Source: JAURVT01 sp049059935 (GTDB lineage Bacteria > Actinomycetota > Actinomycetes > Propionibacteriales > Nocardioidaceae). From it: a stretch of DNA of 14,600 bases. The stretch is from the NCBI RefSeq assembly GCF_049059935.1, contig NZ_JBMGQR010000093.1, positions 1 to 14,600 on the forward strand. Reading direction: 5' to 3'. This document shows positions 6,130-14,229 of the stretch, in pieces. The notes under the pieces were generated by a model. The model was not told the origin of the DNA and did no database searches. It worked only from the letters and a program-made list of their open reading frames with translations. Every line of letters begins with the position of its first letter. Positions within the stretch are counted from its first letter, which is position 1. The translations under genes and the position numbers were made by a program.

Positions 6130-7538
6130 CGGTGCTGTCCTTCACTGGTGGATGGGTCGTGCGCGCCGAACCGGGCGAGGTGGTCGGCGAGGTCGGTGGT
6201 GGTGGTGTCGGCGGCGAACGCGGCGACGACCGCCGCGCCGTAGCCGGTGGACTCCTCGCGCGCGGCGTACTGCACGCTCGGGAGGACGGCGCTGCGGGAG
6301 CGGCGGACGCTGGCCATGCCCGTCCAGCCGCCGGCGACGAGGGTCTCGCTCGCGGGCGGCACCTCGGCGTCCATGCGGGCGACGACGTCGCGGAGCAGCG
6401 CGCCGCCGTGCGCCAGGGTGGCGGCGAAGAGCGCGGCGGGGCTGAGCCCGTCGCCGTCGGCGCGCACCTGCAGCACGCCGTCGTCGTTGTAGGCGCCGGT
6501 GACGCTGAGCGCGTCGGCCGTCGCCCCTCCCCCGTCGGGCAGCTGCATGACGGCCTCGTCGAGCGCCGCGCGTCCGGCGGCGTCCGAGACGCCGACGAGC
6601 TGCAGGACCCGGCGCATCAGCAGGCCGGACTTGGTGCCGGCGAGCATGACGCCCCGGCCGGGGAGCAGGTGGCGCAGCACGTTGATCTCGTGGTCGGCCA
6701 GGCGCTGGCGCGCGTCGGCGTCGAGCGGGCCGTCGAGCACCCGGACGAGCGCCTCGGCCGTGCCCATCGAGTCGTACAGCTGGTCGGGCTGCAGCACGCC
6801 GGCCGAGACCGACGCGACGAGGTGGTCGTGGCCGGCCACGGTGAGCACGGCGCCCGACAGCTCGGGCTCGACCAGGCGCGACGCGCGTCCCCAGCTGCTG
6901 CCGGCGGTGCGCACGGGCGGCAGCAGGGAGGCGTCGACGCCGAGCCTCTCGACCGCGGTGGGCCAGACCTCGCCGGTGTCCTGGTCGACCAGACCGGTGC
7001 GCGCCGACAGCGAGACCTCGGCGGCCCGGTCGCCGCCGAGCGCCCACACGACGTACTCGGGCACGCTCAGCCACTGCAGGCCGGCGAGGTCGAGGCCGCT
7101 CGCGCGGTGGTGGAGCAGCTTGGCGAACGTGGCGAGCGGTCCGGACGGCAGTCCGGTGCGGCGGGTGAACTCGCGGCGCAGCTCGGTCGGGAGCGCCTCG
7201 ACCTCCTCGTCGCCGCGCGGGTCGAACCAGGCCAGGATGGGGATGACAGCGTTGTCATCCCTGTCGAGCAAGACACCCGCCTCCGCCATGCCCGACACGC
7301 CGACGGCGGTCACCGGGCCGTCCCCGTCGCGCCGGCGCAGGTTCTCCACCAGCTCGCCGAGCAGGTCGCGCACCGACTCCAGCAGCACGGCGGGGTCCAT
7401 CTGGGTGCGGCCGTGGCCGAGGTCGGTCCACGGGGTCGGACGACGCGCGCCGCACACCTCGTCGCCCTCGACGGTCACGGCGAGCGCCTTGACGTAGGTG
7501 GAGCCGACGTCGAGGCCGACCACGATCTCGGCGCTCAT
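6126..7538 (-). CDS. FGGY-family carbohydrate kinase
   Basis: A 470-residue sugar kinase with the ASKHA two-domain fold. Start ATG 7536-7538, GGGAG 6 nt upstream, ATGA overlap with the isomerase stop. The N-terminal phosphate-binding loop is VGLDVGSTYVKAL (7-19). The catalytic base is probably Asp238 in TVAGHDHLVASVSAG (233-247). A second nucleotide-binding motif is DSMGTAEALVRV (256-267), and the C-terminal adenosine-site region is LVAGGWTGM. Length is typical of FGGY enzymes (450-520). Members phosphorylate xylulose, ribulose, glycerol, gluconate, fuculose and other polyols or sugars, so the exact substrate is open. In context it is probably the first kinase after import. Codons 93-100 contain a near-perfect copy of the LacI operator and use rare codons (AGG, GAT, GCT); see the separate entry at 7240-7261. 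Confidence 0.9.
   Translation of the reverse strand: MSAEIVVGLDVGSTYVKALAVTVEGDEVCGARRPTPWTDLGHGRTQMDPAVLLESVRDLLGELVENLRRRDGDGPVTAVGVSGMAEAGVLLDRDDNAVIPILAWFDPRGDEEVEALPTELRREFTRRTGLPSGPLATFAKLLHHRASGLDLAGLQWLSVPEYVVWALGGDRAAEVSLSARTGLVDQDTGEVWPTAVERLGVDASLLPPVRTAGSSWGRASRLVEPELSGAVLTVAGHDHLVASVSAGVLQPDQLYDSMGTAEALVRVLDGPLDADARQRLADHEINVLRHLLPGRGVMLAGTKSGLLMRRVLQLVGVSDAAGRAALDEAVMQLPDGGGATADALSVTGAYNDDGVLQVRADGDGLSPAALFAATLAHGGALLRDVVARMDAEVPPASETLVAGGWTGMASVRRSRSAVLPSVQYAAREESTGYGAAVVAAFAADTTTTDLADHLARFGAHDPSTSEGQHR
7240..7261. promoter_or_regulatory. Intragenic LacI-type operator inside the FGGY kinase gene
   Basis: The central 20 nt read GGATGACAGCGTTGTCATCC. Over 22 nt, 10 of 11 base pairs are symmetrical. 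It shares GGATGACA-x-CGTTGTC (16 of 17 positions) with the operator in the divergent promoter region at 10647-10663. In the kinase frame it spells Arg-Asp-Asp-Asn-Ala-Val-Ile-Pro, using AGG, GAT and GCT in a gene that otherwise almost always ends codons in G or C. This suggests that the DNA site, not only the protein, is selected. It may be an auxiliary operator for looping or a roadblock to transcription. Binding has not been shown. Confidence 0.65.
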
Positions 7539-8590
7539 GCGTCGCTCCCCCGGCCCAGCGACGCGGGCCAGTCGACGCCGGGTCGTGCGACGAGCGCACG
7601 GACGTCTCCGGCCAGCGTCCAGTCGCCGAGCGCGGCGGGCACGGCCAGGACGTCGCCGCGGGCCACGACGTCGCTCCAGCCGGACGCCTCGAGGGTGCCC
7701 TCGCCGTCGAGCACCACCACGGCGGCGAAGCCGGCCGCGACCGCGGCGGGTGCGTCGGCCACGGGGGCCGCGACGTCGAGGCGGAAGAACGGGTCGGCGA
7801 CGGCGGGCAGCGTCGAGGCCAGGTGGGCGTAGCGGGCGGTGAGGTCGGTGTGCACCGACAGCGCCGCGAGGTCGTCGGCGGCCAGCGCGGTGTGCGTCAC
7901 CGTGGGCATCACGGCGTCGAACCCCAGGCCGAGGTGGGAGTCCTCGCGGCCCGACGTGGTCACCGACCACTCGAGCAGGATGGAGAAGTCGGTGGGCTCC
8001 TGCACCTCGGTGACGAAGACGCCCTGGCCGATCGCGTGGACGGTGCCGGCGGGCACCAGGATCCCGTCGCCGGGACGCACCTCGATGCGGTGCATCCGCT
8101 CGATCATCCACGCGCCGTCCTGCGCCTCGCGGCGGGCGACGAGCTCGTCGGGGTCGACGTCGTCCTCCCAGCCCAGGTAGACCGCGCCGTCGTCGGTGGC
8201 GTCGAGGACGAACCAGGCCTCGGTCTTGCCGTAGGGGCAGTCGAGGTGGCTCGCGGCGAACCCGCGGTCGGGGTGGACGTGGACGGGCAGGCGCTGGCCC
8301 GCGTCGAGCAGCTTGACCAGGATGCCGGTGTCGGCCTCGCTCACCCGCGCGCCGGCGGCGTCGGGGCCGACCCAGGCGTCGGGGTCGGCGGCGACGAGGT
8401 CGCGCAGGAGGTCGCCGTCGACCGTGCTGGCCAGCCCGCGCGGGGCCTCGCCGACGCGCGGCACCGTGGCGGCCACCCACTCCTCGGGCTGGCGCGGCGA
8501 CGTCGTCTCGATGCCCCGCAGCGCGGCGATCTTGGCGCCACCGGCGTAGAAGTGGTCGACCAGGTTGGGGGCGAGCCGGACGGGCTTCAT
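7535..8590 (-). CDS. ManA-like class I mannose-6-phosphate isomerase homologue
   Basis: A 351-residue cupin-type metal-dependent aldose/ketose-6-phosphate isomerase. Start ATG 8588-8590 (MKPVRLAPNL), GAGG 7 nt upstream, ATGA overlap with the LacI stop. Motifs: EEWVAATVPRVGE (36-48), corresponding to the EEW-IGS region of ManA; LPVHVHPDRGFAA (101-113); YGKTEAWFVLDA (120-131); and ILVPAGTVHAIGQG (177-190). By family knowledge the Zn ligands are Gln, His, Glu and His. Here they would be His104, His106, Glu124 and His185, so the usual Gln of the QVHP motif is His. The C-terminal part (about 210-351) is a second, diverged cupin lobe. ManA interconverts mannose-6-P and fructose-6-P, but the operon context and the changed ligand leave room for another sugar phosphate. 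Confidence 0.85.
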   Translation of the reverse strand: MKPVRLAPNLVDHFYAGGAKIAALRGIETTSPRQPEEWVAATVPRVGEAPRGLASTVDGDLLRDLVAADPDAWVGPDAAGARVSEADTGILVKLLDAGQRLPVHVHPDRGFAASHLDCPYGKTEAWFVLDATDDGAVYLGWEDDVDPDELVARREAQDGAWMIERMHRIEVRPGDGILVPAGTVHAIGQGVFVTEVQEPTDFSILLEWSVTTSGREDSHLGLGFDAVMPTVTHTALAADDLAALSVHTDLTARYAHLASTLPAVADPFFRLDVAAPVADAPAAVAAGFAAVVVLDGEGTLEASGWSDVVARGDVLAVPAALGDWTLAGDVRALVARPGVDWPASLGRGSDA

Positions 8591-9606
8591 GCGGGCACCT
8601 CGATCTCTCCTGATCCGCGCGGGATCAGCTCGGCGGGGACGACCACGCGCTCGGCGGGGCCGATGCGGTCGCGCCCCTCGTCGAGACCGAGACGGCGGAG
8701 CAGCTGGGTGGTGGCGACGGCCCCGATGCGGTGGGGGTCCTGGTCGACGCAGGTGACGGCGGGCTCGAGCGTGCGCGCGAGCGGGAAGTCGCCGAAGCTG
8801 ACGAGCGCGATGTCGGTGCGCCCGAGGGTGTGCAGGGCGTGCACCACGCCGAGGCTCGCGCGGGGGTTGGCCGAGAAGATCGCGGTGGGCGGGTCGGCCG
8901 CGAGCAGCTGGTGGACGGCGCGCTCGGCGGCGTCCTCCTCGGCCTGGCCGGCGGGCACGAGCGCGGGGTCGACGGCGACGCCCGCCGCCTGCAGCGCGTC
9001 GTGGTAGCCGTCGAGCCGGTCGCTCGTGGTGGGGAAGCGCTCGTCGCGGCCGACGAAGGCGATGCGCCGGTGGCCGTGGGCGAGCAGGTGCTCGATCGCC
9101 CAACGGGTGGCGCCGCGGTCGTCGACGAGCACCGCGTCGTAGCCCTCGATCTCGAACGACCGGTCGACCAGCACCATCGGGAACGAGCTGCGGTAGCGCG
9201 CCAGGTACTCGTGGTCGCCGACCACCGGCGCGAGGATCAGGCCGCGGACCTGCTGCATCGCCATCCGCTCGACCTGGCTGCGCTCGCGGGCGTGCGTGTA
9301 GCCGGTGCTGCCGAAGACCACGGTGAGGCCGGACTCCAGGGCGGTGGACTCGACGGCGCTGGTGAGCGCGGCGAAGAACGGGTCGGCGATCTTGTCGATG
9401 ACCACGCCGATGGTGTCGCCGGTGCCGGCCTTGAGGTTGCGGGCCACGGTGTTGGGCACGTAGTGGAGGCGGTCGACGACCTCCTGGACGTGGACGCGGA
9501 GGTCGTCGCGCACCTGCACCGAGCCGTTGACGACGCGTGAGACGGTCTTGATGCTGACGCCCGCCTCGGCGGCGACGTCATGCAGCGTGGGACGGCGGTC
9601 GCTCAT
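8587..9606 (-). CDS. LacI-family transcriptional regulator of the sugar cluster
   Basis: A 339-residue DNA-binding regulator starting at ATG 9604-9606, which overlaps the PfkB stop as ATGA. The N-terminal helix-turn-helix is TLHDVAAEAGVSIKTVSRVV (6-25) followed by NGS, with the hinge helix near YVPNTVARNLKAG (about 50-62). The rest is a type I periplasmic-binding-like effector domain (TIGVVIDKIADPFFAAL ... RRIAFVGRDERFPTTSDRLDGY ... IALVSFGDFPLA). The family binds palindromic operators with a central CG, and such a site lies in the divergent promoter region (core 10650-10661), with a second copy in the FGGY gene. It sits as the second gene of the operon it probably represses, so autoregulation is expected. 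The inducer is likely the sugar or a phosphorylated intermediate; it cannot be read from the sequence. Confidence 0.93.
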   Translation of the reverse strand: MSDRRPTLHDVAAEAGVSIKTVSRVVNGSVQVRDDLRVHVQEVVDRLHYVPNTVARNLKAGTGDTIGVVIDKIADPFFAALTSAVESTALESGLTVVFGSTGYTHARERSQVERMAMQQVRGLILAPVVGDHEYLARYRSSFPMVLVDRSFEIEGYDAVLVDDRGATRWAIEHLLAHGHRRIAFVGRDERFPTTSDRLDGYHDALQAAGVAVDPALVPAGQAEEDAAERAVHQLLAADPPTAIFSANPRASLGVVHALHTLGRTDIALVSFGDFPLARTLEPAVTCVDQDPHRIGAVATTQLLRRLGLDEGRDRIGPAERVVVPAELIPRGSGEIEVPA

Positions 9607-10565
9607 GCCGACACCGCCTGCGTGCGGACGTCGAGCTCGGCGACGCGGGCGGCGTCGACGCGTCCGGCCCGCACCTGCTCGACGGCGGCACCGGCCACCG
9701 CGACGGCGTGCGCGACCGCGGTGGGCCAGTCGCCGTCGTCGGTGAGCGAGGCCGTCAGGCCGCCGACGAACGAGTCGCCGGCGCCGATCGGGTTGGCGAC
9801 GTCGACCGCGGGGGCGTCGGTCCACGTGGTGCCGTGGGCGTCGGCGTAGGCCGCGCCCTGGGAGCCGGCGGTGACGACGGCGCGACGCGCACCCCGGGCC
9901 ACGAGGTCGACCGCCGCGGCGAGCGCGCGTCCGCGGTACTCCTCGCGGTCGCCGGCCTGGTCGGACGACTCGGTGACGACGCCGGTGAGCAGGCCCTCGG
10001 CCTCCTCGAGGTTGGGCGTGACGACGTCGGGGCCGTGGGCGAGCGTGGCGGCGAGCACCTCGCGCGCGGCGTCGACCACGGACACGACGCCGTGGCGGCG
10101 GGCGAGGTCGCACAGACGGCCGTACGCGTCGAGGGGCAGGCCGGGCGGCAGGCTGCCCGAGCAGACCAGGACGCGGTGGCCGCCGGTGGCGAGCGCGCCG
10201 TCGACGGCGGTGAGCAGGTCGGCCAGCTCGGCCTCGCCCACCTGCGGGCCGGGCTCGTTGAGCACGGTGGCGCGGGTGCTGGCCTCGAGCACGATGGTGG
10301 CGCTGCGGACCTCGCCGGGCACGGCGACGGGCAGGACCTCGGCGCCCTCCTCGGCGAGGAGGTCGGTGAGCGCGGCCCCCTGGCGCTCGGCGACCAGGCC
10401 GACGAGCAGCGGCCGGTGGCCGAGGTCGCGGAGCGTGCGCGAGACGTTGACGCCCTTGCCGCCGGCCGTCACCTCGACGCGGGAGGGTCGCGAGACCGTC
10501 CCGGCGGCGAACTCCTCGACCCACAGCGTGCGGTCGAAGCAGAGGTTCGGGGTGACGACGATCAT
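9603..10565 (-). CDS. PfkB-family sugar-phosphate kinase (FruK/LacC subgroup)
   Basis: A 320-residue ribokinase-fold kinase, first gene of the leftward operon. Start ATG 10563-10565 with AAGGA 4 nt upstream; the longer frame upstream runs into the promoter region. Motifs: VTPNLCFDRTLWV (4-16), in the position of the TLNPAID motif of FruK/LacC with Asp11; AGGKGVNVSRTL (34-45), the PfkB signature 1; VLNEPGP (101-107), typical of 1-phosphofructokinase and tagatose-6-phosphate kinase; VVTPNLEEAEGLL (181-193); and NPIGAGDSFVGGL (258-270) with catalytic Asp264 and the GAGD anion hole. FruK and LacC phosphorylate fructose-1-P and tagatose-6-P respectively to 1,6-bisphosphates. Together with the LacD-type aldolases this suggests ketose-bisphosphate formation and cleavage. 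Exact stereochemistry is unknown. Confidence 0.9.
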   Translation of the reverse strand: MIVVTPNLCFDRTLWVEEFAAGTVSRPSRVEVTAGGKGVNVSRTLRDLGHRPLLVGLVAERQGAALTDLLAEEGAEVLPVAVPGEVRSATIVLEASTRATVLNEPGPQVGEAELADLLTAVDGALATGGHRVLVCSGSLPPGLPLDAYGRLCDLARRHGVVSVVDAAREVLAATLAHGPDVVTPNLEEAEGLLTGVVTESSDQAGDREEYRGRALAAAVDLVARGARRAVVTAGSQGAAYADAHGTTWTDAPAVDVANPIGAGDSFVGGLTASLTDDGDWPTAVAHAVAVAGAAVEQVRAGRVDAARVAELDVRTQAVSA

Positions 10566-10714
10566 CGGGTCCTTCTCGTCTCGACATGAGGGACGGCGTG
10601 TGAGCCAGGCCACCTGCGGCGGTGGTAGGCGCTACTGTGACCCACGGATGACAACGTTGTCCAGCCCCCCGCCGAAACTCGTCAGAAACACCCCGCCGAC
10701 CAGAAGGCCTGCCG
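10566..10714. promoter_or_regulatory. Divergent promoter region of the sugar cluster
   Basis: 149 nt between the PfkB start (leftward) and the aldolase 2 start (rightward). It holds the LacI-type operator (core 10650-10661). For the leftward operon, TTGTCA on the minus strand (10649-10654) is a good -35 candidate overlapping the operator, but no convincing -10 is seen at 16-19 nt. For the rightward genes, TACTGT (10633-10638) is a possible -10 that would put the operator just after the transcription start. No riboswitch-like structure was noticed. Promoter positions are tentative. Confidence 0.55.
10649..10662. promoter_or_regulatory. LacI-family operator in the divergent promoter
   Basis: TGACAACGTTGTCC contains the perfect 12-nt palindrome GACAACGTTGTC with a central CG, the usual form of LacI/GalR-family operators. 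It sits between the two divergent arms of the cluster. It matches the intragenic copy at 7240-7261 in 16 of 17 positions starting at GGATGACA. The LacI protein encoded at 8587-9606 is the obvious candidate to bind it and repress both arms. Confidence 0.8.
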
Positions 10715-11716
10715 ATGACCACCCTCCCCGCCTCCGCCTCGCGCCTGGGCAAGCTGCGTCGACTCCAGCGCGTGAGCGACGCCGACGGCTTCATGCGCGT
10801 CGCCGCGATCGACCACCCCGAGAACTACCTGGCGCTGTTCGACCCCGACCTGTCGCAGGTCTCCTTCGACGAGGTCGTGGAGTCCAAGCTCGAGCTCGTG
10901 CAGGCGATGGCCGCGGTGTCGACGGCAGTGCTCGTGGACCCCGTGTGGTCGTTCGGGCAGGGCGTGCTCAGCGGCGCGATCCCCGCGTCCACCGGCGTGA
11001 TCACCGGCCTGGAGCACCTCGCCTACTCCCCCCAGGGCTTCGGCACCGAGACCGTGCTGCGCGAGCGCTGGACGGTGCCGGTGCTGTCGCGCCTGGGGAT
11101 CGACGCCGCGAAGCTCGTGGTGTTCTACCGCTCGGAGCGGGCCGACGTCAGCGCGTCGCAGCTGAAGCTGGTGAGCGACGTCGTGGCGCAGTGCGACGAG
11201 GCCGAGGTGCCCCTCGTCGTCGAGCCGCTCTGGTACCCGCTCGAGGGGGAGAGCCTGGACGACCCGGCCGTCCGGGCCGCCCGGATCGAGGCGATCGTGG
11301 AGTCGACGTCGGTGTTCGCCGACCTCGGCGTCGACGTCATGAAGGTCGAGTTCCCCGGCTACGTCGGCGACGACGCGGCCGAGGCCGCCGCGGCCGAGGC
11401 GTGCGCCCGGCTCGACGCCTCGATCGACGTGCCGTGGGTGCTGCTCTCGTCGTCGGCGACGTTCGAGCAGTTCCGCACCCAGCTGCGCATCGCGGCGGGC
11501 GCGGGCGCGTGCGGCTTCATGGCCGGCCGGGCGATCTGGGGCGACGCGGTGGGCCGCTACGACGCCGAGCGACGTGCCGCCGGGGCGCGCGCGGCCGTCG
11601 AGCGTCTGGAGTCGTTGCACGCGGTGCTGCGCGAGCACGGCCGCGGCTGGACGACGCCCGTCAGCGTCGCGGAGTCGGCGCGGGCCCTCCCCGCCGACTG
11701 GCACGAGACCTACTGA
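10715..11716 (+). CDS. Class I aldolase of the LacD family (aldolase 2)
   Basis: A 333-residue protein starting at ATG 10715 with AGAAGG 7 nt upstream. It is paralogous to aldolase 1 but clearly diverged. Shared landmarks in the same order: FMRVAAIDHPENYLALFD (26-43) in place of the AMDQR motif; AAKLVVFY (131-138); LVVEPLWYPL (167-176); DVMKVEFPG (207-215) with Lys210 as the predicted Schiff-base lysine; and ACGFMAGRAIWGDAVG (265-280). It lacks the DQR motif of aldolase 1 and has a shorter N-terminal loop, so a different substrate or product stereochemistry is possible. It is transcribed away from the eight-gene operon from the shared operator region, and a P-loop kinase follows 2 nt after its stop. 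Probably co-regulated by the LacI protein. LacD-type tagatose-bisphosphate aldolase is the nearest characterised function. Confidence 0.82.
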   Translation: MTTLPASASRLGKLRRLQRVSDADGFMRVAAIDHPENYLALFDPDLSQVSFDEVVESKLELVQAMAAVSTAVLVDPVWSFGQGVLSGAIPASTGVITGLEHLAYSPQGFGTETVLRERWTVPVLSRLGIDAAKLVVFYRSERADVSASQLKLVSDVVAQCDEAEVPLVVEPLWYPLEGESLDDPAVRAARIEAIVESTSVFADLGVDVMKVEFPGYVGDDAAEAAAAEACARLDASIDVPWVLLSSSATFEQFRTQLRIAAGAGACGFMAGRAIWGDAVGRYDAERRAAGARAAVERLESLHAVLREHGRGWTTPVSVAESARALPADWHETY

Positions 11717-11718
11717 CC

Positions 11719-12234
11719 GTGCGCGCGTTCGTCGTCGCGGGGCCGGCCGGGGCGGGCAAGTCCACGCTGGGCGCCGCCCTCGCGCGGCGGGCGCACGCGG
11801 CGCTCGTCGACCTCGACACCCTCACCAACCCGTTGCTCGACGCGCTCGGCGACGCCGTCGCGCCGGGCGGTCACTGGAACGACGACGCACTGCGTCCGGT
11901 CGTCCGCCCGGCCCGCTACGCGGCGCTGCGGGCGACGGCGAGGGCGCAGGTCCAGGCGGGCGTCGACGTCGTCCTGGTGGCGCCGTTCACCGCCGAGCTC
12001 GCGGGCGGGGACGACTGGAGCCTGCTTGAGACGTCGCTCGTGCCCGCCGCCGTCACGGTGGTCTGGCTCGACGCCTCCCCCGCGCTGCGCGACGCTCGGG
12101 TGCGCGCCCGCGGCGAGCGGCGCGACGCCGCCACCGTCCCCGCCGAGGTGCCGCCCCCCGGCGTCCCCCACGTCCGCGTCGACGCCGCCCTGGCCACCGC
12201 CGACCAGGTGTCGCACGTCCTCGGCGACTGCTGA
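11719..12234 (+). CDS. P-loop (AAA-type) small-molecule kinase-like protein
   Basis: A 171-residue P-loop NTPase starting at GTG 11719, 2 nt after the aldolase 2 stop. It has no Shine-Dalgarno sequence of its own, so translation is probably coupled. Walker A is GPAGAGKST (8-16) immediately after the first strand (VRAFVVA). LVDLDTLTNPLLD (29-41) follows, where Asp-Leu-Asp resembles the acceptor-binding DxD of shikimate/gluconate-kinase-like enzymes. VDVVLVAPFTAEL and VTVVWLDASPALRDARVRAR (about 114-133) give the third and fourth strands and the lid arginines. Length fits a single-domain kinase of this group. Its place next to the aldolase suggests it phosphorylates a sugar or sugar acid of the same pathway, making it a third kinase in the cluster, but no substrate can be named. 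Confidence 0.8.
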   Translation: MRAFVVAGPAGAGKSTLGAALARRAHAALVDLDTLTNPLLDALGDAVAPGGHWNDDALRPVVRPARYAALRATARAQVQAGVDVVLVAPFTAELAGGDDWSLLETSLVPAAVTVVWLDASPALRDARVRARGERRDAATVPAEVPPPGVPHVRVDAALATADQVSHVLGDC

Positions 12235-12273
12235 CCCGCCCCTCTCGCCACGTCCCGCCACCTCCCGTCACCC

Positions 12274-12340
12274 GTCGTCGAGATACGGCTTCTGCACCAC
12301 GATGAGCCGGATCGTGGTGCAGGACCCGTATCTCGGCGAC
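12274..12340. repeat. 67-nt imperfect inverted repeat in convergent gap
   Basis: Two 30-nt arms (12274-12303 and 12311-12340) match at 27 of 30 positions around a 7-nt spacer (GAGCCGG). Inner arm sequences are CTGCACCACGAT and ATCGTGGTGCAG; outer ones contain CGAGATACGG and CCGTATCTCG. On the + strand RNA two of the three mismatches become G-U pairs. It lies 39 nt after the P-loop kinase stop and before the groEL terminator hairpin. It may terminate the rightward transcript, but the stem is unusually long and no T-tract follows. A REP-like element or small-MITE relic is equally possible. Confidence 0.7.
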
Positions 12341-12366
12341 TCAGGTGGGCGGGCCCGGACGCACGA

Positions 12367-12396
12367 ACGGCGCCCCGGCCGAGGCCGGGACGCCGT
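12367..12396 (-). terminator. groEL terminator hairpin
   Basis: Arms 12367-12380 (ACGGCGCCCCGGCC) and 12383-12396 (GGCCGGGACGCCGT) form a 13-14-bp stem. Its single mismatch becomes a G-U wobble only in the minus-strand RNA, so it is tuned to the groEL transcript. It begins 34 nt after the groEL stop. No U-tract is present. Confidence 0.75.
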
Positions 12397-12430
12397 GCGC
12401 GTGGTGCAGGTGAGGCAGGTGGTCAGGGAC

Positions 12431-14062
<1,632 letters not shown>

Positions 14063-14197
14063 GTGTGGGAGTTCTCCGCGTCTGTGCGTCGGAACCGGTG
14101 GTCCGGCCGGTGCCCGCGACGGACGGACCGCGTCCACGGCGAACCCTTCTCGCCGCGACCTCGGACCTCACGGACCGGACCCGTATGACAGGTCGTG

Positions 14198-14224
14198 CTG
14201 GCACTCCACGTGTGGGAGTGCCAG
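14198..14224. promoter_or_regulatory. CIRCE element 1 (HrcA operator)
   Basis: CTGGCACTC, a 9-nt spacer, then GAGTGCCAG: a perfect 9-bp inverted repeat with the canonical N9 spacing, close to the consensus TTAGCACTC-N9-GAGTGCTAA. It lies about 136 nt upstream of the groEL start, near the predicted transcription start. Confidence 0.92.
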
Positions 14225-14229
14225 CTCCC

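Noticed and set aside
6121..6131. Second operator-like site CGATGTCATCG at the aldolase 1 start
   Set aside because: Short, lacks the central CG and the GACAACG/CGTTGTC half-sites of the proposed operator; it is simply the start-codon overlap.
10566..10714. Riboswitch or attenuator in the divergent leader
   Set aside because: No known aptamer pattern or paired terminator seen; the operator explains regulation.
8587..10794. 735-codon minus-strand frame continuing upstream of lacI
   Set aside because: The part above 9606 is pfkB read out of frame (Arg/Pro-rich); the conserved LacI start MSDRRPTLHDVA is at 9606.
5203..11716. Sulfoquinovose (sulfo-EMP) pathway
   Set aside because: YihT-like aldolase and PfkB kinase fit, but there is no sulfoquinovosidase, SQ isomerase of the YihS type or sulfolactaldehyde reductase, and a ManA homologue and FGGY kinase are not part of that pathway.
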